DNA of 11,140 nt from an uncultured Solirubrobacterales bacterium (GCA_903953065.1 CAJBIG010000179.1:1-11140); one strand, 5' to 3'. Shown: positions 1 through 6,659, counted from the stretch's first letter. Notes: generated by a model from the sequence alone, not told the origin. Program-made: numbers and translations.

Positions 1-634
1 CGGCCCAAACACGGCTGACCTCGGCTGCGAACGCGTCGGCGTCGACCTCGGCGCCTGTTTCAGCGGCGACCGAGGTGATCGGAGCCTGCAGGCCGCAGGG
101 GACTATCCACTGCCACGGTTCGAGATCCATATTGAGGTTGACTGCGAAACCGTGCGTTGTGATCGAGCGGCGCATGTGAACACCGATCGAGGCGATCTTG
201 CGCTCATCGACCCAGACGCCTGTGAAGTCGGCGCCCTCATCAACCCGTGCTCGGGCTTCGATACCGAAAGATTCGAGCGCGGCAATGATTACGAGCTCGA
301 GCGATCGGACGTGGGCGACGACGTCGGCCGTTTTGACGATCGGGTAACCGACCAGCTGCCCGGGGGCGTGGTAGGTGACGCGCCCGCCGCGGTCCACATC
401 AACGATCTCAATCCCACGATCGGCGTACCAAGCTGCCTCTTGGGGAAGCTCCTGAGGGCTGCTGCGGCGCCCGCGCGTGTAGACGGGGTCATGCTCGAGC
501 AGCAGCAGCGTGTCACCTATCCGGCCCGCCTCACGGGCATCGCGGACGCGCTCTTGGAGCTGGTTTGCTTCGCGGTAATCGAGTCGCCCCAGCTCGACAA
601 CCGAGCATTCCCGGGCCTGGTCGCTCATAGCCAT
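1..634 (-). CDS. lipB: Octanoyltransferase LipB (3' end cut by window edge)
   Basis: Transfers octanoate from acyl carrier protein to the lipoyl-domain lysine of E2-type proteins, the first step of de novo lipoate assembly in the cytoplasm. I translated 211 codons from the ATG at 634; the frame is open to the left edge, so the C-terminus is missing. Visible family motifs are the substrate-pocket segment GGRVTYHAPGQLVGYP (residues 83-98; the usual motif has TYHGPGQ, so Gly is Ala here), KIASIGV with the catalytic Lys146, THGFAVNLN (160-168), and IVPCGL with the catalytic Cys180. The start lies 12 bp after the E2 stop, with a weak AGTAGG 5 bases upstream; a second in-frame ATG at 628 is possible. 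The position next to E2 fits its role as the modifier of that protein. Identity is very secure. Confidence 0.96.
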   Translation of the reverse strand, partial: MAMSDQARECSVVELGRLDYREANQLQERVRDAREAGRIGDTLLLLEHDPVYTRGRRSSPQELPQEAAWYADRGIEIVDVDRGGRVTYHAPGQLVGYPIVKTADVVAHVRSLELVIIAALESFGIEARARVDEGADFTGVWVDERKIASIGVHMRRSITTHGFAVNLNMDLEPWQWIVPCGLQAPITSVAAETGAEVDADAFAAEVSRVWA

Positions 635-646
635 TTCAGCCTACTC

Positions 647-1858
647 TCAGCTCGCGAGCGAGAGTGGAGCTTCAAGCAGCTCCTTGATCCGGGCCAAGAG
701 CTTGGCTCCGTCGGCGCCATAAAGGATGCGGTGGTCGCAGGCCAGCGTCAGCTCCATCAGCATCCGCGGTTCAATCCCGCCTTCGTGGACGGCCGGGCGT
801 TGCTCAACCGCGCCGACGGCGAGGATTGCCGCCTGCGGCGTGTTGATCACCGCGTCGAAGCTGCGCACGCCAAACATTCCGAGGTTGCTGACGCTGAAGG
901 TGCCGCCGCTGGTCTGCGGCGGCGTGATCGTGCCTGCGCGCACGCGCGCCGCCAGCTCGCCGGTTTCGGCCGAGATCTCCGCCAGCGTCTTTGCGTCGGC
1001 GTCGAAAACGGTTGGCACGACAAGCGTGCCCGGGCCGGCGACTGCGACACCAATGTTCACTCGGGAGTAGTGCTCGAAGTGGCCGTCGCGCCAGGCGCCA
1101 TTGGCCTGCGGCTGCTCGCGCAGCGCCAGCGCGCTGGCCTTGACGACCATGTCGTTGATCGTCGGCACCGCTTGGCCCTCGCTGCTGCTCGCTTTCAGTT
1201 CAGCGCGCAGCGTCGTCGCGGTCGTCATGTCGACGCTGATCTGGACCGTGAACGAGGGAACAGTGGCGCGCGACTCGGCCATCCGCCGCGCGATCAGCGT
1301 CTGCGTGCGGGTCGGCTCAGTACTGGTGACGGTGCCGCGACCGCTCGCTTCGTCGCCGCTCGTGGACGAGGGAGCTGCGGTGCCGGCGCTCTCGACGTCG
1401 GCTTTGACGATCCGCCCGCCGGGGCCGCTGCCGGCCAGCGAATCAAGATCGACGCCGGTCTCGCCTGCGATCCGCCGCGCGATTGGCGAGGCCTTGACGC
1501 GCTCGCCGCCGCTGCGTGTCGCTGGAGCTGACGCGGCGGGAGCAGTCTCGCCAGCGGCCGCTGGCGTCGCCGCAGGCTCCGGCAGCTCAACCGCGGCAGG
1601 AGCCGCTGCTTCGCTCGATTCCGAATCGTCGTCACCGATCACAGCGATCCTTGCGCCGACCGGCAGCGTCGCGCCCTCCTGAGCGGTGATCCGCAGCATC
1701 CCTGCGGTATCTGATTCGTAGGCCATCGTCGCCTTGTCGGTCTCAATCTCGACCAGCTCCTCGCCGCGGGCTACCTCGTCGCCGTCGCGTTTGAGCCAGC
1801 GCACGATCGTCCCCTCCTCCATCGAGTCGGAGAGTCGCGGCATCACGATCTCAGCCAC
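647..1858 (-). CDS. Dihydrolipoamide acyltransferase (E2) of a pyruvate dehydrogenase-type complex
   Basis: E2 core: accepts the acyl group from E1 on a lipoyl arm and passes it to CoA. Counted from the GTG at 1858 (403 aa), there is one lipoyl domain (about 1-75) with ETDKA and lipoyl Lys42. An Ala/Pro-rich linker follows (about 80-118), then a peripheral-subunit-binding domain (about 120-157, KASPIARRIA ... GPGGRIVKADV). The catalytic domain runs to the end, with SVSNLGMFG and a DHRILYGADGA motif. In that motif His375 is present, but the usual catalytic Asp (HxxxDG) is Tyr379, as I recall for plastid/cyanobacterial E2s. The start is uncertain: GTG 1858 gives the usual family N-terminus (MAEIVMPRLSDSMEEG) and overlaps the E1 beta stop by 8 bp; GTG 1879 would add seven residues and overlap by 29 bp. 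Neither has a clear ribosome site. Pyruvate is the likely substrate because of the E1 partners; a branched-chain or acetoin complex is less likely. Confidence 0.95.
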   Translation of the reverse strand: MAEIVMPRLSDSMEEGTIVRWLKRDGDEVARGEELVEIETDKATMAYESDTAGMLRITAQEGATLPVGARIAVIGDDDSESSEAAAPAAVELPEPAATPAAAGETAPAASAPATRSGGERVKASPIARRIAGETGVDLDSLAGSGPGGRIVKADVESAGTAAPSSTSGDEASGRGTVTSTEPTRTQTLIARRMAESRATVPSFTVQISVDMTTATTLRAELKASSSEGQAVPTINDMVVKASALALREQPQANGAWRDGHFEHYSRVNIGVAVAGPGTLVVPTVFDADAKTLAEISAETGELAARVRAGTITPPQTSGGTFSVSNLGMFGVRSFDAVINTPQAAILAVGAVEQRPAVHEGGIEPRMLMELTLACDHRILYGADGAKLLARIKELLEAPLSLAS

Positions 1859-2855
1859 GCGAGGCTCGCTTTCTGTCACCGAAGAGCGCCAGCGTCGCCT
1901 CGATCACCTGCTGCTCGTGTGGGAACGAGATCTGTTCGAGGCTCTTTGCGTAAGGCATCGGCGCGTCGACGCCGGTTACGCGCCCGACAGGTGCGTCGAG
2001 GTCGTCAAAGCCCTGCTCCTGGATCAGCGCCGCGAGGTTGGCACCGACGCCGCCGTGCGGCCAGCCCTCCTCGACGATCACGCAGCGGTTCGTCTTGGCA
2101 ACCGATTCAAGGATCGTGTCGAGGTCGAGCGGGCGCAGCGTGCGCGGGTCGATCACCTCGGCTTCTATCCCGTGCTCGGCAGCCAACTGTTCGGCGGCGC
2201 GCTCAGCCGTCTGTGCCATCCGTGAGATACCGATCAGTGTCACGTCGGTGCCTTCGCGACGGATCGCCGCGAGGCCGAACGGAACCGTGAAGTCAGGATC
2301 ATCGGGAACTTCGCCGCGCTGGCCGTAGAGAGTTTCGTGTTCGATGAAGATCACGGGATTATCGTCGCGGATCGCCGTCTTGAGAAGGCCCTTTGCGTCG
2401 GCCGCGGTGCTGGGCACTGCGACCAGCAGTCCTGGCACGTGGAGGTAGAGCGCTTCAAAGCTGTGCGAGTGGGTAGGCCCGAGTTGGTGGCCGGCGCCCT
2501 GTGGCATCCGCACAACCATCGGCACGCTGACCTGGCCGCCGAACATGTAACGCACGTGGGCGGCGTGGTTGATGATCTGGTCGAGCGCCAGCAGTGAGAA
2601 ATTGATCGTCATCAGCTCGACCACAGGCCGCAGTCCGGTCATTGCCGAGCCGACGCCGATCCCGACGATCGTGTTCTCGGAGATCGGCGTGTCGCGGATC
2701 CGTTTCTCGCCGAAGCGATCCATCAGCCCCTCGGTCACCTTGAAGGCGCCGCCAAAGACGCTGATGTCCTGACCCATCAGGTAGACGTTCGGGTCGCGCT
2801 CAAGCTCCTCGGCGAGTGCTTGGTTGAGCGCTTCGCGGTAGCGCATCTCGGCCAT
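1851..2855 (-). CDS. pdhB: Pyruvate dehydrogenase E1 component, beta subunit
   Basis: Beta subunit of the thiamine-diphosphate-dependent alpha2beta2 E1, which decarboxylates the 2-oxoacid and acylates the E2 lipoyl group; 334 aa, normal length. Seen in the sequence: YREALNQALAEEL near the N-terminus, DTPISEN with Glu60 at the position that contacts the ThDP aminopyrimidine, GLRPVVELMT, the HSHSFEA segment with His129 at the position of the conserved active-site His, DPRTLRPLD, and VDAPMPYAKSLE near the C-terminus. The last motif resembles mitochondrial PDH E1 beta and supports pyruvate rather than branched-chain substrates. I start it at the ATG at 2855, which shares one base with the E1 alpha stop (TGATG) and has GAGGAG eight bases upstream. 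The frame is open further upstream, but that extension would overlap E1 alpha and is not family-like. Confidence 0.95.
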   Translation of the reverse strand: MAEMRYREALNQALAEELERDPNVYLMGQDISVFGGAFKVTEGLMDRFGEKRIRDTPISENTIVGIGVGSAMTGLRPVVELMTINFSLLALDQIINHAAHVRYMFGGQVSVPMVVRMPQGAGHQLGPTHSHSFEALYLHVPGLLVAVPSTAADAKGLLKTAIRDDNPVIFIEHETLYGQRGEVPDDPDFTVPFGLAAIRREGTDVTLIGISRMAQTAERAAEQLAAEHGIEAEVIDPRTLRPLDLDTILESVAKTNRCVIVEEGWPHGGVGANLAALIQEQGFDDLDAPVGRVTGVDAPMPYAKSLEQISFPHEQQVIEATLALFGDRKRASRG

Positions 2856-3901
2856 CAGGAGAGCTCCTCGCCCTTGCGCAGGCCGGCGCCGCGGTGGTCG
2901 GCCGAGTACCAACCACGCACCTGATCGCTGAGAACGTAAACGTCGTCATAGAGCGAGCTTGGCTCCGGCTCCGGTGAGGCGTCGGCGAAGGCGACCGCCG
3001 CGTCGACGGTCGCGATCGCTTCAAGGTCGATCGCTTCGCGTTGCTCGTCGCTCAAAATGCCCTCCGCGGCGAGCCGGTCGCCAAAGGTAACGAGCGGGTC
3101 GCGCTTGCTCCACTCCAGCACCTCTTCCTCGGTGCGGTAATCCTCAGGATCGGCGATCGAGTGGCCGCGGAATCGATAGTTGAGCGCTTCAACGAGTACC
3201 GGCTGGCGCTCCTCTCGTGCGATTCGCAGCGCTTCGGTCGTTACCGCCCAGGTGTCGATTACATCCATGCCGTCGCACTCAAGGCCGGGTACGCCGAAGC
3301 CTTCGCCTTTGCGCTGAAGGTCGGTTTGGGCCGAGTGACGCTCAAGTGAAGTACCCATCCCGAACTGGTTGTTGGTCACCATGAAGACGACCGGCAGGCT
3401 CCACAGCGCTGCAAGGTTGAGCGTCTCGCCGAAGGTGCCTTGGTTGCTGGCGCCGTCGCCGAACTGGCAGAGCGTTGCGTCATCGCTGCCGAGGTAGTCA
3501 CTGGTCAGTCCAAAGCCGGCCGCCAGTGGCAGGTTGCCGCCGACAATTCCAAAGCCGCCCATGAATCGCCGTTCAAGGTCGAACATGTGCATCGAGCCAC
3601 CGCGGCCGCGGCAGAGCCCGTCAACGCGACCGAAAAGCTCGGCCATCACACGGCCCGGCTCGCTTCCCCGTGCCAGCGCCTGACCGTGCGAGCGGTAGGT
3701 GGCGATCATGTAATCGGTCGGTCGCAGCGCTGCAACGGCGCCGACGATCGTTGCCTCTTCGCCGATCGCGAGGTGCAGGAAGCCGCCAACCTTTGCTCGT
3801 GTGTACTGCTCCCCGGCGCGCTCTTCGAAGCGGCGGATCAGCGTCATCGACCTCAGCCAGTTGAGCGCCGTCTCGGACGGGGGGAGTGGGCGGTCAGCCA
3901 T
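2855..3901 (-). CDS. pdhA: Pyruvate dehydrogenase E1 component, alpha subunit
   Basis: Alpha subunit of the E1 heterotetramer; binds the diphosphate of ThDP through Mg2+. 348 aa, normal for the family. Visible motifs are GFLHLAIGEEA (40-50), the TYRSHGQALARG segment (68-79), GRGGSMHMFD (99-108), GGNLPLAAG, the ThDP motif starting GDG at 148-150 and ending NN at 177-178, and YRFRGHSIADPEDYRT. The last matches the loop that is phosphorylated in mitochondrial enzymes; no kinase is seen nearby, so regulation by phosphorylation is not implied. It starts 11 bp after the stop of the 83-residue gene and is coupled to E1 beta by a one-base stop/start overlap. The related 2-oxoisovalerate and acetoin E1 alphas share the same motifs, so substrate choice rests mainly on the E1 beta C-terminus and the housekeeping context. 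Confidence 0.94.
   Translation of the reverse strand: MADRPLPPSETALNWLRSMTLIRRFEERAGEQYTRAKVGGFLHLAIGEEATIVGAVAALRPTDYMIATYRSHGQALARGSEPGRVMAELFGRVDGLCRGRGGSMHMFDLERRFMGGFGIVGGNLPLAAGFGLTSDYLGSDDATLCQFGDGASNQGTFGETLNLAALWSLPVVFMVTNNQFGMGTSLERHSAQTDLQRKGEGFGVPGLECDGMDVIDTWAVTTEALRIAREERQPVLVEALNYRFRGHSIADPEDYRTEEEVLEWSKRDPLVTFGDRLAAEGILSDEQREAIDLEAIATVDAAVAFADASPEPEPSSLYDDVYVLSDQVRGWYSADHRGAGLRKGEELS
2864..2869 (-). promoter_or_regulatory. Ribosome binding site of E1 beta
   Basis: GAGGAG lies inside the last codons of E1 alpha, eight bases before the ATG at 2855. It decides the E1 beta start over upstream in-frame codons and is one of the few clear Shine-Dalgarno sequences in the window. Confidence 0.75.
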
Positions 3902-3912
3902 CGCTTACCAGC

Positions 3913-4164
3913 CTAGTAGTCATCTTCGCTCTCGACCGCGCTCCAGCGGGCGATGAACTCGTCACTATCGAGCCGCTGAAGGTCATCGCGCAGCGCGGCC
4001 TCCATTCGGCCGGTCGCGCGGCCCTGGACGTCCCAGAAGAGAACCACTTCGAGATCCTCGACCGAGACAACTTCGACGTGGTCGAAACGGTCGGCGGAGG
4101 CAAGGCGCCCCGGTGCGATGCCGGTGCGCCGGACGATCACGTCGTAGTCGCGAAATGCGGTCAT
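3913..4164 (-). CDS. Conserved-position hypothetical protein, 83 aa, inside the PDH operon
   Basis: I do not recognise this protein. It is 83 residues, soluble, without cysteine, membrane segment or signal peptide, and with an acidic C-terminus (ESEDDY). It has an N-terminal part with alternating hydrophobic residues (DYDVIVRRTG, VEVVSVEDLEVVLFWDV) that looks like beta strands, then a likely helix (GRMEAALRDDLQRL) and DEFIARW. Reality is supported by context: its ATG overlaps the stop of the upstream DsbA-like gene (ATGA, 4 bp), and its TAG is followed 11 bp later by E1 alpha. A gene placed so tightly between two real genes is very probably translated. A role tied to the dehydrogenase complex or to the DsbA-like protein is a guess from position only. 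Confidence 0.78.
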   Translation of the reverse strand: MTAFRDYDVIVRRTGIAPGRLASADRFDHVEVVSVEDLEVVLFWDVQGRATGRMEAALRDDLQRLDSDEFIARWSAVESEDDY

Positions 4165-4745
4165 TGAGCCGGCACCCGTTCGCTCAGTACGGCCGCCGCT
4201 GCCTCGAGCTGATCGTCACCATGGAAGAGCTGATCGGGCCCGCCGTCTTCGCCAGGCACCCATACGGCGGGCAGGTCGCGAACGCCGCGCTCCAGCGCCA
4301 GCGCCGTCGCCGCCTCGAGCCCGTCACGGACGGTCCTCAGGTCGCAACCTTTCAGCAACGCAGCCGGATGCATCTCGCAGGCGGAACCGGCAATCACGAT
4401 GTTGTCGTCGTTGTCGAGCGAGCGGCCGCCGGCGTAAGCCTGCCGGAAGGCGGCCTGAGCGAATGGAACGGTGCGTCCAATCTGCTTGGCGTAGGTCGCC
4501 GCCAGCATCGCTCGCTCGCTGTCAAAGGGGAGCGGAGAGGGCCAGCGTGGCTGCTGCAGCGAGCGCTCGTCAGCGAGCGTCTCAACGAGCGCCCGTTCCG
4601 TGGCCGCGTCGCTGAGCGCCGGAAGCGCCGAACCACGGATCGGAATCCACTCCGCTGCAACCGGCAGCAATGTCAAGATCCGCTCGGCCGAGAGATAACA
4701 CCCGGGGCTGGCCAGATCAAAGTAGAAGGCCGGCTGCGGATCCAT
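4161..4745 (-). CDS. DsbA-family / HCCA isomerase-like thioredoxin-fold protein
   Basis: A 194-residue cytoplasmic protein of the DsbA superfamily with no signal peptide. It opens with a first strand and active-site region reading FYFDLASPGCYLSAERI (7-23), matching the HCCA-isomerase/FrnE-type pattern FYFD..SP..YL. The position of the CxxC reads S13-P-G-C16: the N-terminal nucleophilic Cys is Ser and the second Cys is kept. HCCA isomerases have Ser at the first position, which contacts glutathione. A helical insertion follows (about 60-120), then GVRDLPAVWV (154-163) with the probable cis-proline at 159. The start is the ATG six bases after the lpdA stop, with AAGGA overlapping that stop. It could be a thiol reductase/isomerase with one Cys, or a non-redox isomerase/transferase. 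Substrate unknown; family assignment fairly secure, function not. Confidence 0.82.
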   Translation of the reverse strand: MDPQPAFYFDLASPGCYLSAERILTLLPVAAEWIPIRGSALPALSDAATERALVETLADERSLQQPRWPSPLPFDSERAMLAATYAKQIGRTVPFAQAAFRQAYAGGRSLDNDDNIVIAGSACEMHPAALLKGCDLRTVRDGLEAATALALERGVRDLPAVWVPGEDGGPDQLFHGDDQLEAAAAVLSERVPAQ

Positions 4746-4751
4746 CTGTCC

Positions 4752-6125
4752 TTAGCCGTGAATCAGCCAGCCGTCGGCGGCGCGGGCCGCTTCCAGCACT
4801 GCTTCGCTCATCGTTGGGTGGCCGTGGATGAAGCGCGCTACCTCCGGGTAGCCACCTTCAAGCAGTTTTGTGTTCACAAGTTCTTGAATCAGTTCGGTTG
4901 CCTTCGCGCCGACGATGTGCCCGCCAAGAAGTTCGCCGTATTTCTTGTCGCCAACAATTTTTACGAGCCCGCCGCGGTCGCCGTAGAGCGTGCCCGCGCC
5001 GACGGCGCCGTAAGGAACCTTGCCGACGGTCACATCAAAGCCTTGCTCCTTCGCCTGCTCTTCGGTCAACCCAAAGCTGGCGACGTTCGGGGAGCAGAAG
5101 GTTGCGCGCGGAATGTCGATGTAATCGAGCGGCGCCGGGTTCTCCCCGGCGATTGCCTCGGCGGCGATGATGCCCTCCTCGCTCGCCTTGTGTGCCAGCG
5201 CCGGGCCGTGGACTAGGTCGCCGATCGCGTAGACGCCTTCAACGCTTGTGCGCTGGTGGCCATCGACGGCGATCAGGCCGTGCTCATCAAGCTCCAGACC
5301 GGCTGCGCCAAGCCCAAGCCCGTCAACGTCGGCGCCGCGTCCTGCGGCGATCACGAGCCAGTCGGCTTCGCCCTTCTCATCGCCGTAGCTGTAGCTGGCG
5401 GAACTCTTCTCGGCTTTGATGTCGCCGATCAGCGTTGAGGTGTGAACGGTGATGCCTTGCTTTGCAAACCCTCGCTCAACGAGCCGCGAGATGTCTTTGT
5501 CCTCGCCTGGCAATACGCGATCCAGCGCTTCAAAGAGTTCCACCTCAACGCCAAAGCGCGCGTAGGCGCTGGCGATCTCACAACCGGACGGGCCGGAACC
5601 GACGACCGCCACCCTCTTCGGCAGCTCCTCGAGCGCCCATGCCTGAGCCGTATCGATTACTGCCTCGCCGAAGCTCGCGCCGGGAATCGCGCGGGCGACC
5701 GAGCCGGTAGCGAGGATGATCGCCTTCGTCGCTTCGAGCTCGCGACCTTCGACGCTGACGCTGTTCGCGCCGGTGACCTCCGCAGCGCCGTGAATCAGCT
5801 CGACCTTGTTCTTCTTCATCAGCATCTCGACGCCGCCGACGAGCGTGCCGATTACCTCTTCGCGGCGGGCGCTGACGGCGCTGAAGTCAACCGTTGGCTC
5901 GCCGACCGTGATTCCGAACTCACCGGCTTCGCGGATCTCGGAAACGATGTCGGCCGAACGCAAGACCGCCTTCGCCGGGATGCAGGCGTAGTTGAGGCAG
6001 CGTCCGCCGATCTTGTCCTTCTCGATCACGGCGACGCTCATTCCGAGCTGCGCGGCGCGGATCGCTGCGACGTATCCCCCCGGTCCTGAACCGATGATGA
6101 TGCAGTCGAAGCTTTCTTTAGCCAT
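4752..6125 (-). CDS. lpdA: Dihydrolipoamide dehydrogenase (E3)
   Basis: FAD flavoprotein that reoxidises dihydrolipoyl groups on E2 with NAD+; 457 aa, normal length. Visible in order: the FAD-binding GSGPGG (12-17) and acidic Glu35, the redox disulfide motif GGRCLNYACIPAK with Cys43 and Cys48, the NAD-binding GSGPSGCE with a following FEALDRVLP segment, the second FAD motif VYAIGDLV, and the C-terminal GHPTMSEAVLEA with catalytic His436 and Glu441. The disulfide motif differs from the common GGTCLNVGCIPSK at several non-catalytic positions. It is the first gene of the complex, preceded by a TAnnnT box six bases before the ATG and no Shine-Dalgarno, so it is probably translated from a leaderless message. 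It may also serve 2-oxoglutarate dehydrogenase or glycine cleavage elsewhere in the genome. Glutathione or mercuric reductase is unlikely given the operon. Confidence 0.96.
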   Translation of the reverse strand: MAKESFDCIIIGSGPGGYVAAIRAAQLGMSVAVIEKDKIGGRCLNYACIPAKAVLRSADIVSEIREAGEFGITVGEPTVDFSAVSARREEVIGTLVGGVEMLMKKNKVELIHGAAEVTGANSVSVEGRELEATKAIILATGSVARAIPGASFGEAVIDTAQAWALEELPKRVAVVGSGPSGCEIASAYARFGVEVELFEALDRVLPGEDKDISRLVERGFAKQGITVHTSTLIGDIKAEKSSASYSYGDEKGEADWLVIAAGRGADVDGLGLGAAGLELDEHGLIAVDGHQRTSVEGVYAIGDLVHGPALAHKASEEGIIAAEAIAGENPAPLDYIDIPRATFCSPNVASFGLTEEQAKEQGFDVTVGKVPYGAVGAGTLYGDRGGLVKIVGDKKYGELLGGHIVGAKATELIQELVNTKLLEGGYPEVARFIHGHPTMSEAVLEAARAADGWLIHG

Positions 6126-6131
6126 GGAGCG

Positions 6132-6137
6132 AGTGTA
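6132..6137 (-). promoter_or_regulatory. Probable -10 box of a leaderless lpdA promoter
   Basis: TACACT (minus strand) fits the TAnnnT consensus and ends six bases before the lpdA ATG at 6125, which would put the transcription start at or next to the A of the ATG. No Shine-Dalgarno is present and no convincing -35 hexamer is visible. Same geometry as the box at 10844-10849. Confidence 0.55.
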
Positions 6138-6167
6138 TGAAAGAGCCGATGGCGTGGGCGGCGCGGT

Positions 6168-6659
6168 TCAGTCGCCGCGAAGCGACGGAACCTTGACGCG
6201 GCCTAGGACGCGGATCAACTTCCAGAAGAGCCAGCCGCCACCGAGCAGAATCACGATGCAGAGGATCACTGCCAAGAGGTTGCCGGCGACCATCAAGGAG
6301 AGCCCGGCGATCACCAGCGTCATTGCCAGCAGGGCTTGAAAGCCGAGCAGCGCCCAGTAGCGCAGCGTCCACATTCCCCAAGCCGCAAGCAGCATCACGG
6401 CGGCGAACAGCAACACACCGATCAGTGCCGGCTTCTGGCCTTGAACCTCAACGCCGGCGAAATAGAAGGCGACGTTGGCAACCGCCAGCGCGGCGGCCAG
6501 GGCGGATGAGATTTTTACTGCCAGCGGCCGCTCGCCGGGCTTCAGAGGCAGCAGCTCTGCGCGCGCGATTTCGTCACGCTCGGCGCTGCTGAGGCGCTTC
6601 TTTGGCGGAGCCTGCGCACCGGTCTCGCTCAGGCTCTCTTTGCGGCTGCGTCGTCCCAT
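6168..6659 (-). CDS. Four-helix integral membrane protein of unknown function
   Basis: I do not recognise a family. From the ATG at 6659 it is 163 aa: a charged cytoplasmic N-terminal tail (1-46, rich in Lys/Arg/Glu, start MGRRSRKESL), then four likely transmembrane helices at about 48-68, 77-97, 101-123 and 126-146, and a short basic C-tail (KLIRVLGRVK). No catalytic motif is evident. The frame is open further upstream to 6899, but that would run antisense across the divergent SnoaL-like gene and has low-complexity Arg-rich translation, so I take 6659, which has GGAAG three bases before it. It lies 42 bp upstream of lpdA in the same direction. It may be cotranscribed with the PDH operon, although lpdA seems to have its own promoter. 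Confidence 0.78.
   Translation of the reverse strand: MGRRSRKESLSETGAQAPPKKRLSSAERDEIARAELLPLKPGERPLAVKISSALAAALAVANVAFYFAGVEVQGQKPALIGVLLFAAVMLLAAWGMWTLRYWALLGFQALLAMTLVIAGLSLMVAGNLLAVILCIVILLGGGWLFWKLIRVLGRVKVPSLRGD

Noticed and set aside
152..1531. Long plus-strand open frame (459 codons)
   Set aside because: It is antisense to lipB and E2, both of which carry clear catalytic motifs. Its translation is Arg/Ala/Gly-rich with no recognisable domain, as expected from the complement of high-GC genes.
647..3901. Acetoin or branched-chain 2-oxoacid dehydrogenase instead of pyruvate dehydrogenase
   Set aside because: The E1 beta C-terminus (DAPMPYAKSLE) and overall motif resemblance fit PDH better, and there are no acetoin or branched-chain catabolic neighbours. 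Not fully excluded without a phylogeny.
4113..5216. Long plus-strand open frame (367 codons)
   Set aside because: Antisense to lpdA and the DsbA-like gene; no motif and a composition typical of shadow frames.
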